Of a stretch of DNA of 64,000 nt, positions 20,377-30,165 are shown in pieces. The notes beneath the pieces are model-generated. The model did no database searches, was not told where the DNA came from, and worked only from the letters and a program-made list of their open reading frames with translations. The stretch is from Geminocystis sp. NIES-3709. Its GTDB lineage: Bacteria; Cyanobacteriota; Cyanobacteriia; Cyanobacteriales; Cyanobacteriaceae. The DNA is taken from NCBI RefSeq assembly GCF_001548115.1, contig NZ_AP014821.1, positions 992,001-1,056,000 on the forward strand, in the 5' to 3' direction. Position numbers and translations under genes: made by a program. Numbering within the stretch: position 1 is the stretch's first letter; each line of letters begins with the position of its first letter.

Positions 20377-20634
20377 TTAAAGCGATTAGCTTTTAGTTGT
20401 TAGCTTTTAGCGTTTTTTTGTTAAAGAATAAGTAATCAATTACTAATGTTGACCAAAAATTTAACGTCACAATAGATGATAACTAATTGCTAATACCTGA
20501 CTGCTAATTAAACATGATAATATTTACCATTATATACTAACAATTTATTCTAAATTTCCTAGCTCTAACAAAGCTAAAATATCCCTTACAAATTATCATT
20601 TATTATTCAATTTAGTTTAAAATAATTTAAAATA

Positions 20635-21756
20635 ATGACTCGATCGAACCTATCATTTATCAGAGAAGATTTATTAAATTTATCAGCTTATGTAGCCACT
20701 CCTATTAGTGAAAATAACAAACAATTAACAAGACTAGATGCGAATGAAAGTCCTTACAATTTACCTCAAGATTTAAAAGCAAAATTAGCATTAATTTATG
20801 AGCAAGAAATCGAAACTAATCGTTATCCCGATGGTAGTCATCTTAAATTAAAGAATTTAATAACAGACTATGTTAATGAATCGGTAAATTTACCTTATCT
20901 TATCAGTACTAATAATATCTCGATCGGGAATGGTTCAGATGAGTTAATTCGATCGATTTTAATGGCTACTTGTTTGAATAATAGAGGATCAATATTAGTC
21001 GCTAATCCAACTTTTTCTATGTATGGAATTTTAGCTCAAAGTTTGGGTATTATTACTCATACTATTAGTAGAAATGAGATAGATTTTAGTTGGAATTTAG
21101 ACACAGCAAATAAGCTAATTTCTAAGGAAAATAATCCACCTATCAAAGTCGTTTTTGTTGTACACCCTAATTCTCCTACCGCTAACTGTTTAAATTCTGA
21201 GGAAATTCAGTGGTTAAGAGACTTGCCAAAAGATATTTTAGTGGTGATTGATGAGGCATATTATGAGTTTAGTCAACAAACTTTAGTTTCAGAATTACCC
21301 CAACACCCAAATTGGCTAATTTTGCGCACATTTTCTAAGGCTTTTCGATTAGCCGCCCATCGGGTAGGATATGCGATCGCTCATGGTGATATAATTAAAA
21401 TATTAGAAAAACTACGTCTTCCTTACAATTTACCTACTTTTTCTCAACTAGCGGCAGAATTTGCTTTACAACACCGAGACTTGATTTTACCAGCCGTTAA
21501 GGATGTAATGACAGAAAAAGAAAGGGTTTACCAAGCATTAATTAGCAATTCCTTGTTTAAAGTTTGGCACAGTGAAGCTAATTTTATCTATTTAAGATTA
21601 GCCGAAAATCCTACGAAGGAAAATCACTCTCGAATCATGGCACAACTAAAACAAGATAATGTGATTATCCGTCATACTGGAGACGGTTTAAGAATCTCGA
21701 TCGGAACTTCCTTAGAAAACGATAACCTCTTGAATAAATTAGCCAAACACAATTAA
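20635..21756 (+). CDS. hisC: Histidinol-phosphate aminotransferase
   Basis: 373 residues, fold type I PLP aminotransferase. RLDANESPYNLP at the N-terminus is the family's opening motif; GNGSDELI contacts the phosphate, VVHPNSPTANCL and VVIDEAYYEF hold the Asn and Asp that bind PLP, and Lys235 in RTFSKAFRLAAHRVGYA is the Schiff-base Lys. HisC transfers an amino group from Glu to imidazole-acetol phosphate in histidine synthesis. No other his gene is nearby. Close paralogues acting on aromatic amino acids cannot be fully excluded. Confidence 0.92.
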   Translation: MTRSNLSFIREDLLNLSAYVATPISENNKQLTRLDANESPYNLPQDLKAKLALIYEQEIETNRYPDGSHLKLKNLITDYVNESVNLPYLISTNNISIGNGSDELIRSILMATCLNNRGSILVANPTFSMYGILAQSLGIITHTISRNEIDFSWNLDTANKLISKENNPPIKVVFVVHPNSPTANCLNSEEIQWLRDLPKDILVVIDEAYYEFSQQTLVSELPQHPNWLILRTFSKAFRLAAHRVGYAIAHGDIIKILEKLRLPYNLPTFSQLAAEFALQHRDLILPAVKDVMTEKERVYQALISNSLFKVWHSEANFIYLRLAENPTKENHSRIMAQLKQDNVIIRHTGDGLRISIGTSLENDNLLNKLAKHN

Positions 21757-22466
21757 TTATACTTAGCAAGGGAATAAAAGATATTGAAGGTATTAGTTAT
21801 TAGATATTAGGTTTTAAATAAATCACCTGCCGTGATGAATTATAGTCATTAAAAATAAGAATGAAACAGTTTAATAATATTAAAAATTTTCAAAAATCTT
21901 GATTGGTGCACAATGCCCACCTTACATAATTTCTCTAACTGTCTCAGTGTTATTTTAACTAACTATAATCAGAAATTGATAAAAATCAATGATTTTAACC
22001 AGCTATAAACTTAGCATTTTCTTACTTTTTTTATCTATACCATATCTCAAAACCTTAATTTTTCCGTATTTAACCTTAATGCCCAATACCTAAAACCTAA
22101 TACCTGTTTCCTACCTTCATCAGTCCGTTTTTCGGTACATGGGAGAGTAGATCTGAGCTTAATGGACTTTCAATGATATATAAACAAAAATGAGAAAAAA
22201 AAGGAATAACATTAAGAAATGTAACAGATTTTCTTCAGCTCCTCACAATAACACTGGGGATCAATCAGATAAAGCATTTGATATAGATGTTTACCACAAA
22301 AGTTTCCGAGAGAACGTAAAGAATTATAACAAAAACCCTCATTTCCGCTTTATTTTTCCTATACTGACAATATAGAAATAAACTAATTTAGTTATTTCTA
22401 CGGAGAGTTTATTAAAATTTTAAACTCGTTTTTTGTCGTCAAAATCTTTAGGGAGTATCAAAAGCA
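21757..22466. other. Long intergenic region with repeats and a two-hairpin leader
   Basis: About 710 bp. It contains low-complexity tracts made of variations on TAGTTATTAG and ACCTAATACC, a degraded GGTGGGC-type palindrome (21905-21921), and two hairpins just before the next gene (22372-22440). A 61-codon frame at 22190-22375 has poor coding character and is not annotated. Confidence 0.5.
22372..22440 (+). promoter_or_regulatory. Two tandem hairpins in the leader of the 22467 gene
   Basis: First, a palindrome TAGAAATA-A-ACTAATTTAGT-TATTTCTA (22373-22400). Second, GAGTTTA (22404-22410) pairing with TAAACTC (22420-22426), directly followed by GTTTTTTG. The second has the form of an intrinsic terminator with an AT-rich stem and lies about 40 bp before the ATG. 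This may be an attenuating leader or the end of an upstream small transcript. Confidence 0.4.
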
Positions 22467-22850
22467 ATGCAAATATCTCAGAGAAACGGTTGGGGAAATA
22501 GTTATTTATTCGCTATGACTAAGAGTTTTCTAATCTGGACATTGACTTTAACAGTGTGCTTTTTGGTGGTGGGTTTTCCCTTAGTGGTCATTTTGATGAC
22601 GGTGGGAGTGTTAGCCGCCGTAGTTTTACAATCCATTCTTCCAGCTAGTGCAATTCTTTTAGTTTCTGGCGGAATTTTGGGCGTTACTACAGTATTAATT
22701 ATGCTAAGTTCTATGGTGTTAACCTTGAAAGGGATTCGCCCTGATGAGGTGCAATGGTTAGGTTGGTTACACGATACAGATAAAGACAAAATTAATCAAA
22801 ATTCTATCTATGCGTCTTGTCCTTTAACCTGTGGCATTGAAAACATTTAG
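22467..22850 (+). CDS. Small membrane protein, unknown
   Basis: 127 residues with two or three strongly hydrophobic segments between about residues 20 and 90 (LIWTLTLTVCFLVVGFPLVV; VLAAVVLQSILPASAILLVS; ILGVTTVLIMLSSMVLTL) and a polar C-terminus with two Cys (ASCPLTCG). No family is recognised. It is preceded by AGGGAG about 10 bases upstream of the ATG (22450s), a good ribosome-binding site, and by two hairpins. It is transcribed alone. A real gene is likely because the hydrophobic and polar parts are cleanly partitioned and the RBS is well placed. Confidence 0.6.
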   Translation: MQISQRNGWGNSYLFAMTKSFLIWTLTLTVCFLVVGFPLVVILMTVGVLAAVVLQSILPASAILLVSGGILGVTTVLIMLSSMVLTLKGIRPDEVQWLGWLHDTDKDKINQNSIYASCPLTCGIENI

Positions 22851-23052
22851 TTTTCTATTTTATAAGCATAATTAATCATAAAAAATAACACTGAATTAGA
22901 AATTGATTGTTTAACATCTATTCAGTGATTTTTTTTACCCAATAATAATGATGTAACAGCTTTAGGTTATTCCTGATTGCGTTGAATAAAAGAGATAAAA
23001 TACTGTATTTAAAAGTAATTAAAATAAATATGTCAAGCCGTCAAGCAAAAAA

Positions 23053-23125
23053 CGAGTACGGAGGGATTTGAACCCCCGACACCCAGAACCGGAATCTGGT
23101 GCTCTATCCCCTGAGCTACGCACCC
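23053..23125 (-). tRNA. tRNA-Arg (anticodon CCG)
   Basis: A 73-nt cloverleaf reads leftward: acceptor GGGTGCG pairing with CGTACTC (two G-U pairs), D-arm GCTC/GAGC, anticodon stem CCAGA/TCTGG around loop TTCCGGT, and T-arm GGGGGTTCAAATCCCTC. The anticodon CCG reads the Arg codon CGG. CCA is not encoded. It lies between a small membrane-protein gene and ispE. Confidence 0.95.
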
Positions 23126-23290
23126 AAACAATACATACAATAATTACGATAGCATATTTTATCTAAGAAAAAACACTATGATAAGCTAAAACTCATTAAA
23201 CTTGCATATTTTATGATGAGTAAAAAGGTTGCAAAATTAAAATTCATATTCAAAAATAAGCAACCCTAAAATGTTTTAAATTTTTGTTAG

Positions 23291-24241
23291 TTATTCATTG
23301 CTTATTGTTATTATGCCATGAGGACACATTTGAGTTACCCAAAAACTTAAATTAGAATCGTTTATATTTTTTTCCACTATATCAGCGATCGAAGTTGCTA
23401 TTTGTTCTGTAGCACATAAAGCAAAAACTGTTGGGCCTGAACCAGACATCATCGCTCCTAACACATTTTCTTTTTTAAAGGCAGTTATAAGGGCTGAGAC
23501 AAATGGATATTCAGGTAAAACGACTTTTTCGAGGTCATTATACAATAATGCTCCTATTTCCTCAGAATTCCGTTTTAGAATAGCTTTAACTAAATTACCA
23601 CTATGTACTGCATGGGTACGCTGTTTAATACCTTGTCCATCGCACACATAGAGATGGTTATACTGTTCTCGATAAGTATTATATGCCCAAGGGGTAGAAA
23701 CTCCTAAGTTGTTATATTTTGCTAATATCACCCATATATCTGTTAAGTCGGGCAAGGGTTCAATTTCTTCTCCTCTACCTGTAGCGATCGCAGTGCCGCC
23801 AGAAATACAAAAAGGAACATCTGAACCTAGTAAAGCTCCTAAGTCTCGTAATTCTGGTTGTGTCAGTCCCAATGACCACATTAAATTAATTCCCACTAAC
23901 ACGGCGGCGGCATTGGTTGAACCTCCGGCTAGTCCTGCGGCTACAGGTATATTTTTTTCGATCGTAATATCTAATCCGCCAAAATTATGGGCAGATTTGG
24001 GGAATTTTTCCTGCATTAATCTCACAGCTTTATAAGCTAAATTAGTATTATCTAAAGGTACTTGAGGATTTTGACAGTAAAGACGAATACTATCAGTGCC
24101 ATTAGCTCGTAAATGAATTATATCTCCTAAATTGACGCTCTGCATGATCATCACCAATTGATGATAACCGTCGGCTCGATCGCCTATAATTTCCAAATGA
24201 AGATTAATTTTAGCAGGGGCAAATAAAGAGTAAGATTGCAT
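23291..24241 (-). CDS. ispE: 4-diphosphocytidyl-2-C-methyl-D-erythritol kinase
   Basis: 316 residues, GHMP kinase fold. The N-terminal SLFAPAKINLHLEIIGDRAD holds the catalytic Lys region, NIPVAAGLAGGSTNAAAVLV is the ATP-binding glycine-rich loop and contains the conserved Asn, and LGAMMSGSGPTVFALC is the C-terminal GHMP motif. IspE phosphorylates CDP-methylerythritol in the MEP pathway, which feeds carotenoids, phytyl chains, quinones and hopanoids. It is divergent from the DUF3288 gene, with starts 34 bp apart, so the two share a compact promoter region. Confidence 0.96.
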   Translation of the reverse strand: MQSYSLFAPAKINLHLEIIGDRADGYHQLVMIMQSVNLGDIIHLRANGTDSIRLYCQNPQVPLDNTNLAYKAVRLMQEKFPKSAHNFGGLDITIEKNIPVAAGLAGGSTNAAAVLVGINLMWSLGLTQPELRDLGALLGSDVPFCISGGTAIATGRGEEIEPLPDLTDIWVILAKYNNLGVSTPWAYNTYREQYNHLYVCDGQGIKQRTHAVHSGNLVKAILKRNSEEIGALLYNDLEKVVLPEYPFVSALITAFKKENVLGAMMSGSGPTVFALCATEQIATSIADIVEKNINDSNLSFWVTQMCPHGIITISNE

Positions 24242-24275
24242 AAAATTTAACTATAAGGACAGATTACCATAACCC

Positions 24276-24554
24276 ATGAGTACAGATCAAAAACACCCTT
24301 TAGGTCATATCGATCGAGAAATTATCAAAAAAGTGTTTGTTGAGGGTAAAACTGATTATAACTTAGCAGAGGTAGCTCGGTTAAAAATCCGTTATCAAAA
24401 TTTTCCGGGGGCAAGAGATATTCAGCATGATTTAGAAACGATTATAAAGGAATGGGATATAACTGAAGACGAACTTTTTTCCCAAGCAAGGCTTTTACAT
24501 ACCTCTGGTGCAGTATATCGCAAATCTCAAGAAGTTCAAGAAGACTGGAGTTAG
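24276..24554 (+). CDS. DUF3288 family protein
   Basis: 92 residues, soluble. DREIIKKVFVEGKTDYNLAE then RLKIRYQNFPGARDIQHDLE and an acidic C-terminus are the hallmark of DUF3288, a short cyanobacterial family of unknown function. It is divergent from ispE and 96 bp upstream of gatB on the same strand. Confidence 0.85.
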   Translation: MSTDQKHPLGHIDREIIKKVFVEGKTDYNLAEVARLKIRYQNFPGARDIQHDLETIIKEWDITEDELFSQARLLHTSGAVYRKSQEVQEDWS

Positions 24555-24650
24555 ATAAGCTCAATCCTATTAAATCAGATTAGATTCCATCGCCACAATT
24601 CAAGTTAAAATAAATCAGATTCGAGATATATTTAATACTTTACTGAAAAT

Positions 24651-26135
24651 ATGACCACAGCTACTCAAACCAAATATGAAGCGATCATTGGTTTAGAAAC
24701 TCATTGTCAACTTAATACTAATACAAAAATATTCTGTAATTGTTCTACAAATTTTGATAGTCTTCCTAATACAAATGTGTGTCCTGTCTGTTTAGGACAT
24801 CCGGGAGTTTTGCCCGTATTAAACCAAGAAGTGTTAAACTCCGCCATCAAAATGGGTTTAGCCATTCAAGGAAAAATTGCTCGTTATAGTAAATTCGATC
24901 GAAAACAATATTTTTATCCAGACTTGCCGAAAAATTATCAAATATCTCAGTTTGATTTGCCTATTGTTGAACATGGTAAATTAGAAATTGAATTAGTTGA
25001 TCCCAAAACCAAAGAGATAAGCAAAAAAACCATCGGTATTACCCGTTTACACATGGAAGAAGACGCAGGAAAATTAGTCCATGCCGGGAGCGATAGACTA
25101 GCAGGATCAACTCATTCTTTGGTAGATTTTAATAGAACTGGTATTCCTTTATTAGAAATTGTATCCGAACCAGATTTGCGCAGTGGTCAAGAAGCCGCCG
25201 AATATGCTCAGGAATTGCGTCGTGTAGTGCGTTATTTAGGCATCGGTGACGGTAATATGCAAGAAGGTTCACTCCGTTGTGATGTTAACATTTCTGTGCG
25301 TCCTGTCGGTCAAAAAGAATTTGGTGTGAAGGTTGAAATTAAAAATATGAACTCCTTTAGCGCCATCCAGAAAGCCATTGAACATGAGATTGAAAGACAA
25401 ATTGAGGCGATTGGTAACGGTGAAACTATTATTCAAGAAACTCGTTTATGGGAGGAAGGGAGTCAACGCACTATCAGCATGAGAGTAAAAGAAGGCTCTA
25501 GCGATTACCGTTATTTTCCTGAACCAGATTTACCACCATTAGAAGTCAATAACGCAACACTAGAGACATTACAAAAACTTTTACCAGAGTTACCCGCTCA
25601 AAAACGTAGTCGTTATGAGACAGAATTGGGCTTATCTGCTTATGATGCCAGAGTTTTAACGGACGATCGAGATGTCGCATTATACTTTGAATCTGTAACG
25701 GCTGGAGGTGCAAGTATTAAAGCTGCCGCTAACTGGGTTACACAAGATATTGCGGCTTATTTGAATAGTAATATCGGTATGACTATTAATGATATTGCTC
25801 TAAAACCTGAAATGTTAGCAGAGTTAATTACCTTAATTGAAAACGGAACAATAAGCGGTAAAATTGCCAAAGATTTATTACCAGAATTACTAGAAAAAGG
25901 CGGATCTCCTAAAGAAATTGTCGAAAGTAAGGGCTTAATTGCTATATCTAACCCAGATGAATTAGCAGAAATTATTGATAAAATTATAGCTGCTAATCCT
26001 GATAAATTAGAACAATTTAGAGCTGGAAAAACTAAATTACAAGGATTTTTTGTGGGACAAATTATGAAAGAAACAGGAGGAAAAGCCGATCCAAAATTAA
26101 CAAATAAAATTCTCAATGAAAAACTAAATAATTAG
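24651..26135 (+). CDS. gatB: Asp-tRNA(Asn)/Glu-tRNA(Gln) amidotransferase subunit B
   Basis: 494 residues, full length. It shows the cradle-domain signatures (EAIIGLETHCQLNTNTKIFC; NVCPVCLGHPGVLPVLNQ with the paired Cys of the zinc site; PDLPKNYQISQFDLPIVEHG; LHMEEDAGKLVH; DFNRTGIPLLEIVSEPD; GNMQEGSLRCDVNISVRP) and a C-terminal YqeY-like tail domain. GatB works with GatA and GatC to convert misacylated Glu-tRNA(Gln) into Gln-tRNA(Gln), essential in cyanobacteria lacking GlnRS. gatA and gatC are not in the window. Confidence 0.97.
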   Translation: MTTATQTKYEAIIGLETHCQLNTNTKIFCNCSTNFDSLPNTNVCPVCLGHPGVLPVLNQEVLNSAIKMGLAIQGKIARYSKFDRKQYFYPDLPKNYQISQFDLPIVEHGKLEIELVDPKTKEISKKTIGITRLHMEEDAGKLVHAGSDRLAGSTHSLVDFNRTGIPLLEIVSEPDLRSGQEAAEYAQELRRVVRYLGIGDGNMQEGSLRCDVNISVRPVGQKEFGVKVEIKNMNSFSAIQKAIEHEIERQIEAIGNGETIIQETRLWEEGSQRTISMRVKEGSSDYRYFPEPDLPPLEVNNATLETLQKLLPELPAQKRSRYETELGLSAYDARVLTDDRDVALYFESVTAGGASIKAAANWVTQDIAAYLNSNIGMTINDIALKPEMLAELITLIENGTISGKIAKDLLPELLEKGGSPKEIVESKGLIAISNPDELAEIIDKIIAANPDKLEQFRAGKTKLQGFFVGQIMKETGGKADPKLTNKILNEKLNN

Positions 26136-26188
26136 AAATTAGGAATTAGGAATTAATAGTTTTTTTAACTTTCCTATTTCTCTTATCT

Positions 26189-26932
26189 TTATTTTTTTCT
26201 TTCTGGAAAATGGTCAATTTCAGCAGTCCCATAAAATACAAATTCTTTATCTTTAATTCTAGCTCGATCAACTCTTAAACGAGTGCCATCAAGGACAAAT
26301 TTATCTAAATCTAAAAGGTTATTAACGTGGTCAATGATTGCTTTTCCTAATAATTGAGCGTCATTATCACCTTGATATTGAGGGTTAATAAATTGAATTT
26401 TTGTTCTACCTTCTACCTCTAAATTAGCCAAAATGTTAATACTAACTATATCTTGATTATTCCCGATGGTTATATCAGCTTTAATTCCTAAAGATTTATC
26501 CTGATTAACAGTTATTTGTGTATTTTGAAAGTGGAGAGATTGTCCTTGATATTCTAATTTTTGTAATTTTTCCACAATGAAAGGGGTATTAAAAGAAGCA
26601 GTTAAATCCTCTTCTGTCAACACAATTCTCAAGGTGGCTTGAGTCGGTTGTCTTAACTTAACTTTACCGCTAAAAATGGCACTAAAATCGATGGAAACCG
26701 CTTGGAGATATAATTCCATCGCTTCTAGTCTCAAACCGTTGTACATTAACATTCCGTTGCCGATGAAGTCGAAACCGTCCACACTTCCTTGTAAAAGTTT
26801 GGCAACAGGCTCAACTCTGAGATTCGCTTGTAATTTGCCCGTTTTTTTAAACAAGGCTGCGATGGCCGTTGTAATAGCTTTACTGACGATTTGATCTCCA
26901 CTTTGTCCCGAAAAAGGTAAACTGCCAAACAC
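26189..26932 (-). CDS. DUF2993 (LmeA-like) protein
   Basis: 247 residues. The pattern of a short N-terminus, then ITTAIAALFKKTGKLQANLR, a GMLMYNGLRLEAMELYL strand region and TQATLRIVLTEEDLTASFNT is typical of DUF2993, a family related to the mycobacterial lipid-binding LmeA and common in cyanobacteria. It is predicted to be an all-beta lipid-associated domain. No signal peptide is obvious from this start. It is transcribed alone, convergent with gatB, with a 53-bp gap containing a short AATTAGG tandem repeat. Confidence 0.75.
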   Translation of the reverse strand: MFGSLPFSGQSGDQIVSKAITTAIAALFKKTGKLQANLRVEPVAKLLQGSVDGFDFIGNGMLMYNGLRLEAMELYLQAVSIDFSAIFSGKVKLRQPTQATLRIVLTEEDLTASFNTPFIVEKLQKLEYQGQSLHFQNTQITVNQDKSLGIKADITIGNNQDIVSINILANLEVEGRTKIQFINPQYQGDNDAQLLGKAIIDHVNNLLDLDKFVLDGTRLRVDRARIKDKEFVFYGTAEIDHFPERKK

Positions 26933-27519
26933 AATTATTGTTATCGTCCTGATTTACTTTTACAATCACCTATTTTAACATTAAGAAATATTAAAATATG
27001 TAAATTAATTTTAACATTCAATCCAAAATTGAGAAATTATTGATCAAGTTCATTAAGAATATCCACTTTTGTTAATGATAAGGGTAATTTGCATTGTAAT
27101 TGGAGTAAATAAACAAACTTGATTTAAAGATTCCATTAAAACTTTAGAACAGATTTAGAAATTTAGAGCATAATTTTTCGATCGTATAGATAATATTTAT
27201 AGCTGTAGGATTCATTGAAGCTAAAAATTAATTTAGAATTTCTAAAAAATTGATTGTTGTTATTGTAGTAACTCAAGATACGGTTACAATTATCGAAATT
27301 TCCTGACTTAAACAGAATTGTTGTACCAATCTCATAATGAGTTATACCAAAAAACATCATCAAAAAGTGTTAAATTTTAAGGGTTATATTTTAGGTTAGA
27401 TAAGGTTTTTCATATTCTTTTATTAATACTTAATTGTTCATAAATCATTTAGCACTGCTATATTTAACCTAAATATAGTTACTTATTACTTGTTATTTAT
27501 CTCAAGGTGAGGAGAAATT
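26933..27519. other. Intergenic region upstream of hpnH
   Basis: About 590 bp, AT-rich. A leftward frame at 27163-27363 is low in complexity and rich in Tyr/Asn, so it is not taken as a gene. The only clear signal is the strong Shine-Dalgarno AAGGTGAGGAG (27504-27514), 5 bases before the hpnH ATG. Confidence 0.5.
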
Positions 27520-28533
27520 ATGGCCGTTCAATTACAACAAGCGATCGCAGTAGGCACATATATATTAAAACAAAAACTGCAAGGAAAAAAAAGATTTCCT
27601 CTAGTGTTAATGTTAGAACCTTTATTTCGTTGTAATCTCGCTTGTCCGGGATGTGGAAAGATTCAACATCCTTTAGAAATATTAAAAAAATATCTGTCTC
27701 CTGAAGAGTGTTTTATCGCCGTAGAAGAATGTGGTGCCCCTGTTGTTTCTATTCCGGGAGGAGAACCTTTATTACACCCCCAAATAGGCGAAATTGTTAA
27801 AGGTTTAGTAGCCAGAAACAAGTTTATTTATCTTTGCACCAATGGCATTTTATTAGAAGACAAATTAGACTTATTTGAACCGTCACCCTATCTTACCTTT
27901 AGTGTACATCTTGATGGTTTAAAAGAAACCCACGATCGATGTGTCGATCGAGAAGGAGTATTTGATAAAGCAGTTAAAGCCATTAAAACGGCAAAAGCCA
28001 GAGGATTTCGAGTTAGTACTAATACAACAGTATTTGAAGGTACAGATCCTCAAGAAATGCAAGAATTTCTCGACTTTCTTGAAACCCTTAATACCGATGG
28101 TGTGATGATTTCTCCGGGTTATAGTTATGAGTGGGCACCGGATCAAGAACATTTCTTAAAACGAGAGCAAACTAAAGCCTTATTTAGACAAATCCTTAAT
28201 CCTTGGAAAAACGGTCAGAAAAACTGGAATTTTAATCATAATCCCCTATTTCTTGACTTTTTAACAGGAGAAAAAGATTATGATTGCACACCTTGGGGGA
28301 GTCCTAGTTATAGCGTATTAGGTTGGCAAAAACCCTGTTATTTACTTAATGAAGGCTATTACCAGAGTTATCAAGAATTATTAGATAATACTGAATGGGA
28401 AAAATATGGGCAAAAGAGTGGTAATCCAAAATGTGCTGATTGTATGGTTCACTGTGGTTATGAGCCTACCGCAGCCATGGATGCTCTTAAATTTGAAAAT
28501 ACTGGCAGAGCAATTACAAGCCTATTTCGTTAA
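27520..28533 (+). CDS. hpnH: Adenosyl-hopene transferase HpnH (radical SAM)
   Basis: 337 residues. The radical SAM cluster motif is CNLACPGC (Cys-x3-Cys-x2-Cys, near residues 38-45), followed by a GGEP motif ([17 protein letters not shown]). A C-terminal Cys-rich segment ([12 protein letters not shown]) is typical of HpnH. The enzyme adds 5'-deoxyadenosine to diploptene, the first step of extended hopanoid (bacteriohopanepolyol) synthesis. The ribosome-binding site is unusually strong for this genome. hpnA lies at 10917-11909; the rest of the pathway is elsewhere. Confidence 0.95.
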   Translation: MAVQLQQAIAVGTYILKQKLQGKKRFPLVLMLEPLFRCNLACPGCGKIQHPLEILKKYLSPEECFIAVEECGAPVVSIPGGEPLLHPQIGEIVKGLVARNKFIYLCTNGILLEDKLDLFEPSPYLTFSVHLDGLKETHDRCVDREGVFDKAVKAIKTAKARGFRVSTNTTVFEGTDPQEMQEFLDFLETLNTDGVMISPGYSYEWAPDQEHFLKREQTKALFRQILNPWKNGQKNWNFNHNPLFLDFLTGEKDYDCTPWGSPSYSVLGWQKPCYLLNEGYYQSYQELLDNTEWEKYGQKSGNPKCADCMVHCGYEPTAAMDALKFENTGRAITSLFR

Positions 28534-29010
28534 GATACTGTTGAGAGTTGATGATGAAAAAATTACCATAATGATTGGTTTTACCTGAGTTCGAGAAAAA
28601 ATCCTTGATGTAGGTAGGTTTTAGGGTTTAGGGTTTAGGTTCTAAAAATACCAAATCTGATTGAATTATTTAATTAAATTCATCTAAGTAAAATCAATTG
28701 TTAACAGTTTTTGATCAATTATTTACCTAATACCTAACAACTAATACCTAATACCTTGCTATTACCCATACATTTTGCATCGAACTGAGGTAATTTTGAA
28801 ACTATTATACTTCTCAAAATATTCATTAAACAGGGATTGAGTAATAGGTAATAGTGATTATAATTGATGATTTATTATCTTAAATTGATTTTTATTTTTA
28901 ATTTTTGAAGATGTCGATTAATTAACAAGTAAAATTAATTTATGGTTGATAATTCACGATTCACGATTAAAGGTACAATTACACTAATAAAGATCCCTAT
29001 ATTAATAATT
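28534..29010. other. Intergenic region with miniature element
   Basis: About 480 bp holding a 213-bp candidate miniature element (28581-28793), TTTAGGG-type tandem repeats near 28620-28640, and the leader of the pilH-like gene. No gene was seen. Confidence 0.5.
28581..28793. repeat. Candidate miniature element with TTACCTGAGTTCGA ends
   Basis: Inverted termini TTACCTGAGTTCGA (28581-28594) and TCGAACTGAGGTAA (28780-28793) match at 13 of 14 positions. The right-hand 95 bp (28697-28791) recurs at 49475-49569 with only two or three differences. Single copies of the 14-bp end are also found at 35113, 46225 and 57823. The interior is low-complexity ACCTAATACC-like sequence without coding potential. 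Confidence 0.6.
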
Positions 29011-29376
29011 ATGAGTACAGTGTTGCTTGTCGAAGATAGTACAACGACAAGAAAAATGATTAGTGAACTATTAATTAAGCAAGGTTTAAAGGTAGAAATA
29101 GCAACGGATGGAGTTGAAGCATTAGAAATATTGCCTACTATTAGCCCTGATATAGTTATCTTAGATATAGTTATGCCCAAAATGAATGGGTATGAGGTGT
29201 GTCGCAATATTAAATCAAATCCTAAAACAAAAAATGTCCCCGTGTTGATTTGTTCTTCCAAAGGAGAAGATTTCGATCGATATTGGGGAATGAAACAAGG
29301 AGCTGATGCTTATATCGCAAAACCCTTTCAACCAAAAGAACTAATTGCTACCATTAAACAATTGTTAAAAGGATAA
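29011..29376 (+). CDS. PilH/CheY-type response regulator
   Basis: 121 residues from the internal ATG at 29011; the longer frame from 28942 adds a hydrophobic, non-conserved leader. A single receiver domain: LLVEDSTTTRK (acidic pair), phospho-acceptor Asp in IVILDIVMPKMNGYE, LICSSKG (Ser switch) and YIAKPFQP (Lys). This is the PilH/PixH/TaxP2 type, which acts with CheA-like kinases of twitching-motility systems. It is followed by CheW and a chemoreceptor on the same strand, 205 bp and then 56 bp apart. No output domain is present. Confidence 0.88.
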   Translation: MSTVLLVEDSTTTRKMISELLIKQGLKVEIATDGVEALEILPTISPDIVILDIVMPKMNGYEVCRNIKSNPKTKNVPVLICSSKGEDFDRYWGMKQGADAYIAKPFQPKELIATIKQLLKG

Positions 29377-29581
29377 AGTTAAAATAAGATGGTGAGCTAT
29401 TAATTTTATGATGATATTAACTCAAACAATTAAACCTATTTCCTTTAATATAAAACTCCAAGGAAAAAAGTTTATGATGCGATCGTGATTTACTATAGAT
29501 ATTAAAAAATTAGTATTTTTCAGCTGTTATTAATGATAATAAAAATATTCGTAAACCAGTAATCACATAATAGAGAAAAAC

Positions 29582-30121
29582 ATGGCTGACAATCAAAAGT
29601 ATTCAGACTCTATCAAAGAGAGCCAAATTACTTTAGGCTTAGAACAATCTGTCGAAGGAGTAGAAGCCCCAGAAGGAGAATTACATCTTCGTTTTGTCTT
29701 ACCCTCTGGGGATGAATTCGCCCTTCCAGCTGTTGGCATTAGAGAAGTCATGCAACAAGAACCGGATAGAATTACTCCCATTCCTAACGCCTCTCCCTTA
29801 CTATTGGGAACAATTAATCTTCGAGGAGAAATTATTTGGGTAGCTGACTTAGGGCAATTTTTGGGTTATCCTAATATGTTGAATACTGATAGGTCTGATA
29901 TACCCGTAATTGCTATTGAAGAACAAGAAACAATTTTAGGGTTAGCTGTTGATAAATTGGGAGCGATGCAGTGGTTAGACATAGATACATTACAAATACC
30001 TCAAAATATTCCCGATCATATCGCCCCTTATATTCAGGGTGAATGGATGGATGAACATAATCACTATGTTAGACTTTTAGACCAAATTGCTATTCTTCGC
30101 TCTGCTCGTTGGGTAGCATAA
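29582..30121 (+). CDS. CheW-type adaptor (PixI/PilI-like)
   Basis: 179 residues, single CheW domain. Segments such as [40 protein letters not shown] and [12 protein letters not shown] form the beta-barrel adaptor that couples chemoreceptors to the CheA kinase. It is located between the PilH-like regulator and a PilJ-like chemoreceptor whose start lies about 56 bp downstream, so the three form one signalling operon. CheA is not in the window, so the adaptor must work with a kinase encoded elsewhere. Confidence 0.9.
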   Translation: MADNQKYSDSIKESQITLGLEQSVEGVEAPEGELHLRFVLPSGDEFALPAVGIREVMQQEPDRITPIPNASPLLLGTINLRGEIIWVADLGQFLGYPNMLNTDRSDIPVIAIEEQETILGLAVDKLGAMQWLDIDTLQIPQNIPDHIAPYIQGEWMDEHNHYVRLLDQIAILRSARWVA

Positions 30122-30165
30122 ATTATATAAATCACCAAGATTACATCACGAATTTAGCAATGAAC

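Noticed and set aside
22190-22375. A 61-codon rightward frame before the small membrane protein gene
   Set aside because: Rich in Asn, Lys and Arg with no family resemblance or ribosome-binding site; it fits the random AT-rich background better than a gene.
27163-27363. A 66-codon leftward frame upstream of hpnH
   Set aside because: Low-complexity Asn/Tyr-rich product and no RBS; likely chance.
28942-29010. N-terminal extension of the PilH-like regulator
   Set aside because: Adds a hydrophobic stretch absent from receiver domains; the ATG at 29011 gives the canonical start.
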